A stretch of 64,000 nucleotides of DNA from Notospermus geniculatus (Eukaryota; Nemertea; Pilidiophora; Heteronemertea; Lineidae): contig NMRB01000147.1 in NCBI GenBank assembly GCA_002633025.1, forward strand, positions 9,984 through 73,983. The letters run 5' to 3'. The translations under genes were made by a program, and so were the position numbers. How positions within the stretch are numbered: the first letter of the stretch is position 1; each line of letters starts with the position of its first letter. The notes under the pieces are model-generated. The model did not search any database, was not told where the DNA came from, and was given only the letters and a program-made list of their open reading frames with translations. This document shows, one piece after another, positions 52,687 through 64,000 of this stretch.

Positions 52687-54721
52687 ACGGCGGCATCGGA
52701 AAATGTAGACCTACCTGGAGTATTTTACTGACTGTTCACTTTTGCTGTTAGTATAGACCAATTTGAAAAATAGATTTTGAAGTTCTGTGATGAATCACTG
52801 AGTGTTTCCCCCCAAAAGTGTGATTTTGGACGTTGGGCTTAATTCTGTGCTACGAGTTCATGTAACTGGGAGAGTTCATGTAAATGGGAGAACCTTACAT
52901 GGTAAGCTTCTCCCATTTTCTGTTGAAGTTTCTCCTGTATCAGCTGGCTACTTAAAAACAATTGCCTCCCCATAGAAAATAAATTTTAATGGGATCCCAT
53001 CAGGGTGACCTTCTCATTCCAGTGGGATAAATCCATCCCGATGGGATTTCAGTGGGATCCCATTCAATCCTAGTTCAGTAAAAGCATTTGGAAATCCCGA
53101 TGGGATGATGGGTATCCCATTCTACTGGGATTTCCATTGGGATCCAAGGGATATTTTCTATGGCATGTGTGGGGTAAGCAACGAAAGTGCTAAAGTGTCC
53201 TCAACTAGTCAACCTTCAAGTTAGCAAAATTTTGTTTCGCTTCTCATGTATTTTGGAATTGACCAGGTGAAAAAAATCTAACTTTCAAAAATACTTCTCC
53301 CCCTGTGTATACCTTGCAACTGATCAGTTGATCATACCATCATTAATATTTTGAGGTGAAATTTTTGAACACACCTTGCAACCTCGTTATGTAAGAATGG
53401 TACCTGGTGCTGTGGGCATGAGGTATGTATGGAATGGTCAAGGCAAGGTTGCTGTCACAGGTCAAGACATCCCCATGAAAAACAAAGACCTGACCATTAT
53501 AGTCAACCACCTTGAATTTTATTGAGGACTTCGACATTCATCAGTTTGTAAAAAAATACTTTTCTCTTTTCTCATTTGGGGAAGACAGCAGGGCCAAATC
53601 TTGACCTGTTTGTCAAACTGCCAGGGGCAATTTCACTGAAATTGATAAACCTTCCAAATCCGAGTCTTACAGAAATCAGGACTGTCACATAGATATTCAT
53701 TGGAAAAGACTCTCGGAGAGCTTTCCAGTGAAATTCTGTGTGATGGTCCAAGTATCTTTCAAGCTTTCGAAAAAAATTGGCCATGGCAGCAAAAAAAGAA
53801 GCCCATGATTGCCCATACTGGCCTGGTGTTTCCATTCAAGAAACCAACATCTGCCAACTTCCCAGCAATTTTATATTTTGATATTTTCAAACCGTTCAAA
53901 GCAGGATGTGGATGTGGAATGGTGTCAATTTATCAGGAAAGCCTCATTTCAGTACCACTTGCCGGAGTCCTTGAAATCTCCTCAAAATTCTATTCGTGGG
54001 TTCGACTTCCTGTTGCTAGGGAGAACGTCTGATCAAAAAGATCTTCTAAGGAAATGTAATTTTTCAACCCCATAGGGTATGAAATACAATTTTCATGATA
54101 TCAATTGAATGTGCAGGAAACAGGGTCGTCCTTCCTGTAACATTTTCTAAATACTCTGTCTCGCACTCTAAAAATAGCTTCATTTATAAGGACCGGAAAG
54201 GGCAACTTCCTGCCCTTCAGATAAAGGGCTAGCGTAACCAACTTCCGACCCTATTCTCACCCTTAATTTTGTGACCCAAAGTGTCGGGGAGCAACCCCTA
54301 AAATCTCGCAAATCCTCCTTCGAAATGCCCTAAAATAGCCGGCTGAAAATAAACCGGAAAGGTTCAGTTGAGTTGATCTAAATAAAGTGCAGCTTTTCCT
54401 TTCTTCCTGTCTTCATTGAGAAAGACCAGCCTGTGCCTCTGACTACAGCCCTCTACATTGTACATCCATACATTGTACCCGCTCTATAGCCTTCCACCCA
54501 CTCTGCTCGAGAAAATTGATCAATTCCAACCATGTGAATGGATGGAATCCATTTTGTTGCGCGCTATGCATTGTCCGTGTACACCATGTATGCTGGCGTA
54601 TACCGGTACCTGTATGTATAAGACTCCTATGTGGATACATTAGAGGGATAAATCAGTTATTTCATTGTGCAGTAGGGGCTCTGGTTGTTTTGAGTTGAAA
54701 TATTAGCATTCGGGTTTTGGT

Positions 54722-54722
54722 N
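54722..54722. other. Ambiguous base joining non-adjacent parts of duplication II
   Basis: Left of the N the sequence equals unit 1 up to 45961. Right of it the sequence equals unit 1 from 48337. From about 53745 to 54721 the match to unit 1 (44975-45960) appears perfect, unlike the diverged sequence before it. Confidence 0.85.
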
Positions 54723-55225
54723 TCGGCAACAGGCTGTGCATTAGTGGCTCAGCGGGATGCAAGAATGATGGCTTTCAGTCGCAACACACATAGCCAAGCT
54801 CATAGTAAACGAACAGTAGCAAGAAGCTAAATGATATGTTAGCATTTAACTTTCTATCCCAAGCATGCTAGCCCAAGGAATACAGAATGAAGCTTGGTTG
54901 AGGATAGGCGAGTTTGAAGTTGTGTTTCAAGAATTTTCTTTTGCAGTTTCTGAATGGACAATCATGAGGCTGGACAATGTTTACATGGACCAAAAATTTG
55001 TTGGTATGATCAACTGATGAAAATAAATAAAAATTGACCTTGCACCCCTGCTCTGAAGTTGGACGAATTTTCTAACTTTTGCACCAAAGAGAAGTGTCAT
55101 TGTCCAGTATGAAATTAGGAGGGACGATCAAATTGCTAATAGCTTCTGCAGGTGTTTGAAGGGTAATTAATGTGTTAATTTGTCACTGATTAGATGTAGG
55201 GCTTCGAAGATATCCTTACACTGAC

Positions 55226-55262
55226 CTTGGAGGAATTATACTGTCAGTATAATTCCTCCAAG
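55226..55262. mobile_element. 37-bp perfect palindrome with 7-bp target duplication
   Basis: Arms of 18 bp (CTTGGAGGAATTATACTG and its complement) surround one central base. CACTGAC flanks both sides (55219-55225, 55263-55269). The paralogue near 48850 reads TTACACTGACATA with a single CACTGAC, an exact empty site. Confidence 0.9.
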
Positions 55263-55925
55263 CACTGACATAACCATGGCCAATTCATGTTACTGGTGAA
55301 AATATTTTAATTTAGGTGGTTGTGTATATGTAGGCCTACACCAGTGTGCGGAGAGTAAACGCAGAAAAAGATTTGGGTAGCCTTTCGTAGGTATACAAAA
55401 TACGCTATGTGTATAGTTCTACCTGTTGGCTCCAGCCATTTCCTCCCGAGAATTCTCTAGCAGTACTGTGTGATTTGTAAGGCATACCTTGGACGCAGAT
55501 CTATCATATCCTGGAGAGTTTAGAAATACTAAGAGTTAGGTTGGTGGTTGTGGGATGGGCCAGTGTGCCTCAAACCTGTCTTGTGGCCACTGGTACATAA
55601 AAACATTGGTAATGCCAGAAGGTGATTTTAGCTCACCTGTGAGCTAAAGTCGTCACGTGGTGTCCATCATTCGTCGTAGCAAAAATAGATAAGCGAGCGA
55701 GTTAGCAGGGCACGTTTCGTAACTGCTGGGCCTATTGACACCAAACTTGGTACACATGTGCGCCTAGGCCAGAATACCTCAGGCACCAAGTTTCGGTCGA
55801 TATGATTCCTGGCTTGGCCACCAGGGGGAGGCTAAACCGAAAACCTTTAAAGTGCTATTTTGCCTTAACCGTTCGTTGGTCGGATCCTCACCAAATTTTT
55901 ATCGTAGGTACATCTGATGAGAATA

Positions 55926-56103
55926 CAGTGGAACCTCTCTATTAAGGACACCTTTGGGACTGACAGATGCTGTCCTTAATTGAGAGGTGTCCTAATTATA
56001 GAGGCTGAAATGAATAGAACTGACCAGTTTGGGACTGAACATTGGTGTCCTGATTAGAGAGGTGTCCTCCTGGCAGAGGTGTCCGTTAAGGGAGGTTCCA
56101 CTG
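55926..56103. mobile_element. 178-bp pogo/Tc1-like MITE
   Basis: The ends CAGTGGAACCTCTC and the inverted GGGAGGTTCCACTG are flanked by TA (55924-55925, 56104-56105). The paralogue near 49510 reads GAATACATGATA without it. The interior repeats GAGAGGTGTCCT-type words. The CAGTGGAACCTC terminus is typical of pogo/Tigger families. Confidence 0.9.
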
Positions 56104-57872
56104 TACATGATATATCACCCGGGTTTTTGATTTGACCTTATTTTCAAGGTCACAGAGGTCAAAGTTCGAAATTTCACCGTTGGGTGGCACGTTTCGTGGG
56201 TATTTCCCCTGGATTATTCAAATTAGGTGTGATGATGTGTCTAGGTAACCTCTGTCTACAGCGAATTTCGATCCGATCGGACTTCAAATGTGGCCACCAG
56301 GTGGCTATCTTGGAAATCAGGCAAAAAGCCCATAGTGACTCTTTAATGAACTGAGTGCATCAATACAGTTTGTATAGCTTGGTCTACCACTGGAGCTATT
56401 GAGTCGACTTCAAACATGATCATCACATACCTTTGGCTTTTAAGTGCGATTCAACCTTAACTGTTGGTCGGATCTTCACCAAATTTTTATCTTAGTTACG
56501 TCTAATGTTAATTTGACCTCTTTTTCAAGGTCACAGAGGTCAAGCTTCAAAATTTTGCCATTTGGTGGGACATTCCATTGCTGCTGGGGCTACTGACCTG
56601 AAACTTGGTGTATTTATTCCCCAAGGTCAGATAACCTGAGACACCAAGTTTAGGCCCGATTCGATTCTTGGCTTGGCCACCAGGTGGCCAAAATCGATAA
56701 CACAAAAAGTGCAATAACTCCTGGACTCTTGGCTATGAATCATCTCCAAATTTTTATCATAGGTGCATCTAATGAGGATACATGGCATAAAGGGTTTTTC
56801 GTTTGGCCACACGACGAGACTCATTACGACACAATTGTTCTGTTGAATCTTGAAGTTGCACGACTCAGTTGCACATGACTGACCATGTTGAGTCTGCTGC
56901 GACCGAGTTGGAGGATGAGGTATTAAAGTCGAGGTTCATGAAGTGACCCAAGAGTTGTAACTAAATCGTAATCTCTCATTTCATAATATGATTTGATGAC
57001 CGTGGTGGTTGAAGTAATAATTTTGTTTGGATAGCATCAATGGGCTGCTACTAGTCGCTAGTGTGGTCACCAAGGTCGTACGACTAATCAGTCGCAGTCT
57101 TCCACCACAACGATACGGTTGCGTCACTGTGTAGCACGGTGTGGAGGATTGGGTTTCAGGTTTCGATCTGTCTGTACAAAGGGATACCATACGCGGCACT
57201 GGTTTACAATATGGCATCACCCTCTGCACTAAACCCTGGCCGGCCCTCCGCTTGTAGTGCAAGGCAGGGGTAACAGCTGGGAAAATCCTAATTGAAATTC
57301 TCCCCCAAAACCTGACTTGACATAAAAATGAGGTAAATGACAACCACTCCTTAATACACCATATGTGCAGATGTCATGCATTACATTTACAATGTAAATC
57401 CACCGGTGTGACATGTGGAGGAACAGTTGGTGAAGTTGGCCATGTGAAGCTCTTTCCATTCCTAGGTGTAGAGTCTATATGGCTGAGTTCAGATTTGCCT
57501 TCATTGCCAATTATTTTACCATCGTCTATCTCCTATGCCAACTTTCTGCCTCCCCTGCACTAAAGTCGAGGCCAAATGTTATTTAGTAGGGGAACCAATT
57601 TACTTTTCAGCCACCGAAGCATCTCCATGTTACTCATACCCTTGCCTCTGCTCTCTCTTTGGTGGTGACAGTGTTACAAACAGCCACCACAACTTTCCAG
57701 CATTCCGCTGTTTTCGTAAACACCATAAAAACTGCCTCGAGCACATTTCCCAGAATTTCTCAAAATGTTGATTCGGCTGCTCCAATCTAATCCTTGTCGA
57801 CTGCTGTATAATGGTCGCCATGACAACCATCCTGAGTGTGCCAGACCAAAACGCTTTTAAAACCCAATATCA

Positions 57873-58030
57873 CTGGAAGCGATGCCGAGCTGAGTAGCAC
57901 AGCGATGGTGAATATTTCGGTGGAAGAGCAGCATGCAGCGTGTTACATTTTAAATAAAGTCCTGATATCTCAGGATGATGTCGGAGTAATCAGATTGCGT
58001 TTTTCCCGATATCATGATGTCAGACACTGA
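57873..58030 (+). other. Small conserved frame, copy 2 (function unknown)
   Basis: This is the paralogue of 50640-50793 with an intact stop. The preceding sequence from about 56738 to 57870 has no counterpart in unit 1, so one unit has gained or lost about 1.1 kb. Confidence 0.2.
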
Positions 58031-58820
58031 CATTTTTGTAATAGAGAACAGTGATGCTTGTTGTACTGTACTACCTCCTGTTACACGGCACGGCTTAACC
58101 CACCAGCCATGGAAGATTTCCTGTACGGCATTCCCTTATTGGCCTAGTGGGTGGTGCGTTGGCCTCCGACCTAAAAGTTACACGTAGCAAACAAAATTGG
58201 CAACTGATCAGTCACTCCGAGAGTTGCCTCCATCGCCGTAAAGCTAGTTGCCTCGAGGACATTGCTTCAAGACGCAATGTCGACCTCTAAGTACCTTTTA
58301 AAAGCCTCTTCCACACTACGCAAGTCGATTACAAAGCGATATTTGCGTGCCGTGAAGTGTGGACACCTTTCCAACTAGTCGGTAGCATCCCTACTCCAGA
58401 CCATGCATCCCGGAGGTTGTAGCCAGTCGGGTTAGCCTATTCATTTCGTCACGTGACTTGATGGCTGTGGTGGTTGAAAGTCGTAATACCATGTTCAACT
58501 TCTATGACAAATCATGATCCCGATGGTCGTTGACCTGACTTAGTTACGATTCCCGGTTACGATTCCCTGGCCGTGGTTTCTTCACTTGATGCGGACTGTT
58601 CCATCGCGGTGCAGGCAATCGTAGGTTCGACCTGACATCAGCCTAAAGCATGGTGCATAGAACGTGGTTAGCAGCATGCATTTTTGTCTTCTTTGAAAAT
58701 AATGAAATCACCTGGTGCCTCCTTCACGTCCTAAGAGGATAACAGGTGTCACAATTTGAATCCTAAACCAACCTGGTATATTTTGCGTTTGATGATCTTG
58801 CCATATCCGGGTCTCACTCT

Positions 58821-58945
58821 CAATTGGCTGATACTTATAAAAGCTAGCAAATGCTTTTACTTCATGTTTTGTACATACATCGGACCTCGCTGTGCAAATC
58901 TTAACAAAGCATTTGACAACTTTTATGAACACCAGCCAGTGATTA
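58821..58945. mobile_element. MITE family 4, copy 4
   Basis: The same element as 51930-52050 in the second unit of duplication II, with a small internal deletion near TTTTGTACATACATC. Confidence 0.75.
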
Positions 58946-59361
58946 CCAGATCTCTGTCTGCTGAGCAGGCTTGGATTGATCCCACGAGCCCTCTCGATTG
59001 GGAAGTTGAATAAATCTGTAGCATTTTACCATCACCGAAATAGGACAATTCATGAGAAATTAGAAGATGACACTGGTTCAGTTGAGCAGTTTTCATAACT
59101 TCCACATTTCAATGACATTGTTACCACGTCACAGCTGCTTGAAAAAAGTTATCTCCTCTCCCTCCGTAGGTATTTTTTTGCAGGTTTTATTTTCAGATAC
59201 CGATATCCTAAATTTTGTTGCATTCCTCACAGTAATTCCCATTACCAGTAAGTCCTGTATACCCAGTTTCGTGCAGACAAGTCACAAGTGTCCTGGGATT
59301 GAACATGGGCAGGTATCCCGAGGCAACAGTTCTTGGCATATCAAAACCCATCTGATTCACC

Positions 59362-62300
59362 ACATGTTTGTGATTAGTCTCTAGAAAAATGTTGTTAGCA
59401 TATCTAATACTAAATCATCATGGGCACGGACAGTCTTTCTCATCAACTCACTTCTCATGGGCCCATTGTGTTCTCATTTTCTGGTTCTAGTTCCTTGAAA
59501 TAGTAAAGTGCCAGTCTCTTAGTGTTGGTATTGTACATAATTCAACTGTAAATGTGCGCTATAATCAGTAGAAAGGTGTACAATCTTGGTGACGATCATT
59601 TAGGTAGCAAGAGTTGGAACTGGAAGCCTACAACTTTGAACATTTCAAGAGTGCCCTTCGTTCTTTCAATTTCATAGAGAAAATTGGACACCCGTTCCTC
59701 CTGGTAGTCTCGATAGATCAATCGTCACCATTTTGTATCCTTGAATGGTGTAAATCATTGTAAATTTCAGGCCAGTAAAACTAATTGATCGAGACTGCTC
59801 GTCTATTATATATGGTACTCCCGCCATGTCTCCTCGCCTTGGTGTCATTCACTGTACATAAGCACCTCTACAAAATGTTGTACAAATCCACACAGATGAT
59901 GAGGTCAAGTTGAGGTGACATGGGCCGTAGATGGACAATTCTAACCCTTGGTGTGAGAATGACGTCTGGAAAATGGCAAATCGTTGAAAAAAATTCTGAA
60001 CTACATGGTAGTGCTTTCTTTGACCTTCAAAAACATGGTCCAAGTTCCAGACCTCATTTTCTTTGAGAAGACTTCAATTTTAGAACTTTTCTCAAAGAAA
60101 TATCTCTAACCTTGAGTTATCCCACACTTGTGGAAGATGTGTACGACAACTTTATACATAATGTGTTTTACATGATTCTGTGTTGAGCCTACATATAAAG
60201 GCCTATAATATAGATGGATGTGACTATGTATATCTAACCAAGTCACATTTAAAAGCCTCAACTTTCAAATCAAATTTTATTTATCATCAAAATGTTGTGT
60301 TTGTACTTTTTCCAACGTAATGTAGGTTTTAGTAAACCAGGTGCCCAGTTAATCCAGTTTGGGTTCCAAAACATCAGCACGTGTTTCAGGATTAAAAGAA
60401 CCGTAATGTTGAAGTTCACAAAGGTACACCAATTCTCAGTGTGGTTGGCTGTGGGTTATAGTACATCACCATTAAGAAACCAGTCATAAAAAGGATTCTA
60501 CCGGCTCCCCTATATGGAGATACAAAATTTGCTCAATTTTTTGGGAATGTCCCCAAGACTAGGCGCTTTGGAGCATTCCTTCATGTTCTAATGCGCCAAC
60601 CTTGGCCAGTATGTGAGACATGAACAATGAGATTTACTCAGAAATTCCCAATTATAAGAGATTGCCTGCATGTTGGTGACATTTTGTCTTAAATTATTAT
60701 TTTTAACTGATAACTAACTCTCCCAGATGATGTTTCATCTGTTTTATATTATGTTTTACACTCTGATTTTTAAAAAATTCTGTCTCATTACCGAGATATG
60801 CGTATTTTGGAAATCCAGATGTACATGTACCACCCCCTCAGTGGAAATGACTTCGTTGAATGTGACCTTCCATCCCTGGCCCTGTCGCTTTTCATCCCAG
60901 CAGATTTGACAAGATCTTGTGTAACCAACGTTATTGTAGATTGGTTGTCATGGAAACCACACTTCTTTAACGGGTGTATATGGTGGAGTCTGTATTGGTC
61001 ATATCGTGGTGTACTGCAGGGAGGCAGATGTGGGAGACAGTTAGATATTTGGCTGTTTCTTAACATCGACGATGGCGACTACATACTGTATAGTCATAGT
61101 GTAATTAAAAACCACGTAACAGTTTAGTTTTAGTGCCTCGTAGTAGTCCATCATGGGTAAACCTGTAAATAAATTAACTCACAGTCCTTGACGAGAATCG
61201 GGCTCACATAGGAAATGGGCCTCTCTATTTTACATCTTATATGTATAATGTTAAATTGATAATTAATATGTACATCTATTTTTCTTGGGAAGCCNNNNNN
61301 NNNNNNNNNNNGGGGGGGGGGGGGATCTGCTTCTAATGTGTATATTAAACTTGACTGCAGAGTTATTAGTACATGGAAGGTATGTACCCGTACGTGTATA
61401 CCAGTTCGGGACAAGGGATAATTCAAAAAATGCTTTGGAATTTTCCCATTTTCCTAACTGACATGTAGTTAGATATAACTTTGATGTGATGACAAGTATT
61501 TTAAAGTTGAGTCGGTGATATAAATGTACTAGTATTTAAAACAAACTATTGCATTGTCTAAAAACTGTTAGAACACTATGGAGAATTTTTCGTTTTTTCC
61601 GTCGATGTTTTGTTTTCGCCATCATTTTTCTCCGTCTTTCCTTAACCATAATAGGTGGCGGCGTTCACAGTTTGTTTGCCAGGCCAAGTGAGAAATGTAC
61701 AATCAGCGAAAGTGTGGATTTATGTAAATCTGATGATAAAATAATTACATGTACATTTTGTGAAGTTTGTATTATTTTATCAGATGTTAATCATGGTTGG
61801 CGTAGCCGATTTCGAAATATTTTGGCAGCCAGTCCCAACATTTAAGGAACTGTACATTTGGGTTGAGGTGTCAAGGTGATGTTGGGATGGGAGAAACTGT
61901 AGATATTGTGTTGGTGGCTGCCAAAAATGGTAATGGTTGGGTGTCGTTGCTGCAGTTTGCACGATATGAAGATACTGGGTTATCCACCTCATCACCTGTG
62001 CTTGTCAAGATGAATCCGTCTTTGATTTTTTCAAGCACAGGTCGCAATGAAGTCGTTCAAGAGGCAATTTTCAAGATGTTTTCTTAAAGCGGATTGTTCG
62101 CGTCTGTTCAAAAAAGTGAACCAAAAATAATAAAACAACCTGTTTTATTCGTAACAACAACTGGTAAATGCATTGGGGCGGCCGCTCCGGAAATGTTCTG
62201 TGGAATCTTTGACTCAGTGCGAATAGTCCGCTTTAACGTCTGGCATATAATTTGCATGAAAAGTGAATCTGTTGTTCACAAACAGAAAAAATATCAATTA

Positions 62301-64000
62301 GAGTCGGTTGTGAGCGAAATAGCATCTTTCGTCAATTTCTCCTTCATGAAGCTTCATTGTTGATAACCAATATAAAAGCGCACAGGATGGACTTCAGTTT
62401 CTCTTCATATGGTGCAAGCTGATGCAACCTTTCGAGTCCTGTCAATCTTTGGCGGGACACAAAAAAGGCTATGTCCAACGTTTGTGACGCATGTTTGAAT
62501 TGTTTTCGGACATGCAGGCTATCAGTGTAAATTAGCCTGCTCAGTATGGTGTAAAAATAGCGTCCATTCGGACACATGATTGTACAAAAATAATGCACGG
62601 TGGACTGTGATTATTCCTTGTGATTTGGGGTTTCGTGAACAGACTGTGAAAATCTGCCAAAAAATCCTGAAGAGAACAGGCAATATAATATCGTTATCTG
62701 TTCCACGTCAAGTTGGGCAGTCATTGGTAATTATTATACATAGGGTGCTGTACATAACTGTACAGAATAATTGTCTGCCAAGTTGGCTGGAACAGATGCT
62801 TCATTGACAGCAGACCCATCACCTCTTCGTCACTGACGTAAACGACTGTACAGAAATTCAGGAGTTGGATCACTTTATCATGGTCTCGATAAGGGGTTGC
62901 GAGTGTGGTTCCTAAGATTATAAGAGAAAACGTGGTTTAATAAGGGTCAAATTTTACTCGAAAATGGTTTGGTCTCGTGATCTTTGAAAGCCTTGGGGAA
63001 AATGACATTTTGGTATTAATTCTTACGGCTATCAGGTGTTGGTGTGTGGTGGTCCTGGGGGCTTCTATAAAACATGAACGATAGTGAGCCTAGGGCACTG
63101 ATGACTGAAGTTACCCAGGCCTGCTGCACATGACAACGCCATGCATCTTCGGAACCAGGGTCTTGCTCGTTTCTGTTTCACAAACTCAGTAGAAGCTGTG
63201 TTGGAAATAAAGTGAACTGGCACGGAACACTTGGTCAAGACAATGCTCATAAATGTAATAAATCAACAGGTATATTCAGCACTTTGTTTTTTCACTGGGC
63301 TGTCAATGGTGAAACGATATCTGAAATACTCACTAACTACATCATTGGGAATGTACACTGGTCATGTCAGAATTCAGATACAAAGCCTCTGGACTGATGC
63401 AGATGGGAAAACTTGGGGTGAAATTTTTTGATGCTCTTGTGGTCCAAGATTATGTACATACGTAAGTATCAAAGTACTAATTTACCCAAAAGAAGTTCTT
63501 GGGGGAAAATATACTTTTTGCAGTTTTGCCTTGGTCCGAGGCTTTCGGTCTAGTCTCGCTCACTGCAGACAATAATCTTCATTTGTATACATTCTTACAG
63601 TTCATTGTACAAAAGTAAAGTCGTTACCATGTTCGTTTGGGGCGAGCGAGACTGACATACGTTATCTCCACTGCTTTCTGACCCTCTCTGTTAATCAGCA
63701 TGTAGATAATATGTAATTTATCTTGGGTGCCAATTTTGTCTGTGCCCCAGTGATCATACAGTGGAAATAAAATAAAAATTGTGTTATCTCCGTAACTACT
63801 CTCATTATTATTTTCAAGATTTTACACACATTGTTGACCTTCTATCTTGCTATCGCTGTCCTTTCGTCTGCCGGGCCTGGGATATCGGACTTCGTGATTG
63901 ATAGCGACCCTCGACCATTGCTATAAGATCTATATCCTGTGGTATTGAGTTCATGGACGTAGCAGATGGGCAAAGAAAGCAAGATTGCAGCACAGTATTA
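59362..64000. other. Single-copy region after duplication II, no gene recognised
   Basis: About 4.6 kb with short open frames only. Some exon-like stretches with plausible acceptors exist (for example after CCCCCTCAG near 60840), but none translates to a family I know and none could be chained with phase agreement. A 17-base gap (61295-61311) borders a G-run. Confidence 0.4.
61295..61311. other. Assembly gap
   Basis: Seventeen N followed by a run of G. True length unknown. Confidence 0.95.

Larger units (their letters stand above)
43725..59361. repeat. Tandem segmental duplication II, about 8.8-kb unit
   Basis: Unit 1 is 43725-52495. Unit 2 starts at 52496 (offset 8770) and ends at CATCTGATTCACCA, 59361. 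Unit 2 matches 43725-45961 up to the N at 54722, then jumps to the equivalent of 48337 onward, so it lacks about 2.4 kb. The copies differ by several insertions and deletions described separately. Confidence 0.9.

Noticed and set aside
60798-61127. 109-residue frame after a CCCTCAG acceptor-like site
   Set aside because: Rich in Trp/Tyr/Cys without a known pattern, no matching donor or partner exon; left unannotated.

Overview
This is a repeat-rich animal nuclear genome window. The genes have many short exons with GT..AG introns, and there are no bacterial operons. I judge it to be a marine invertebrate because of the mix of compact foldback transposons, frequent TAGGCCTA-type and GTACATGTA-type motifs, high apparent heterozygosity or duplication, and a TIR-domain gene. 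I cannot name the phylum from sequence alone. Ambiguous bases at 24160, 33711, 39223, 46646, 54722 and 61295-61311 mark assembly joins.

Three genes can be read with confidence. (1) Positions 35-14246, minus strand: mitochondrial valyl-tRNA synthetase (VARS2). It has 22 coding exons that join in phase into a 1071-residue protein. All class I motifs, the editing domain and the C-terminal coiled coil are present, and both ends of the coding sequence lie in the window. An internal tandem duplication has copied exon 4 and part of exon 3. (2) Positions 16010-20724, plus strand: a seven-exon gene for a protein of about 632 residues with two TIR-like domains, divergent from VARS2. (3) Positions 28474-29205, plus strand: a Sprouty homologue with its coding sequence in one exon, preceded by an intron in the 5' leader.

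The rest, about 30-64 kb, has no gene I recognise. It is built around two local tandem duplications. Duplication I has units of about 5 kb (30821-35768 and 35769-41187). Duplication II has units of about 8.8 kb (43725-52495 and 52496-59361); its second unit lacks about 2.4 kb at the ambiguous base at 54722. Comparing the copies exposes filled and empty insertion sites, which date several small transposons: a 416-bp element with a 5-bp target duplication, a 503-bp Harbinger-like element with a TAA duplication, a 178-bp pogo/Tc1-like element with TA, and a perfect 37-bp palindrome with a 7-bp duplication. A few orphan exon-like segments (41511-42455, 43739-43916, 52509-52686) may belong to genes I could not identify.

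The most unusual material is: ultrashort perfect palindromes (22 and 37 bp), each flanked by 7-8 bp direct repeats; a VARS2 minisatellite whose unit copies a splice acceptor and the first bases of an exon; an insertion whose target duplication copies a VARS2 splice donor; and the TIR gene, whose two domains end at the same residue pattern and intron phase.
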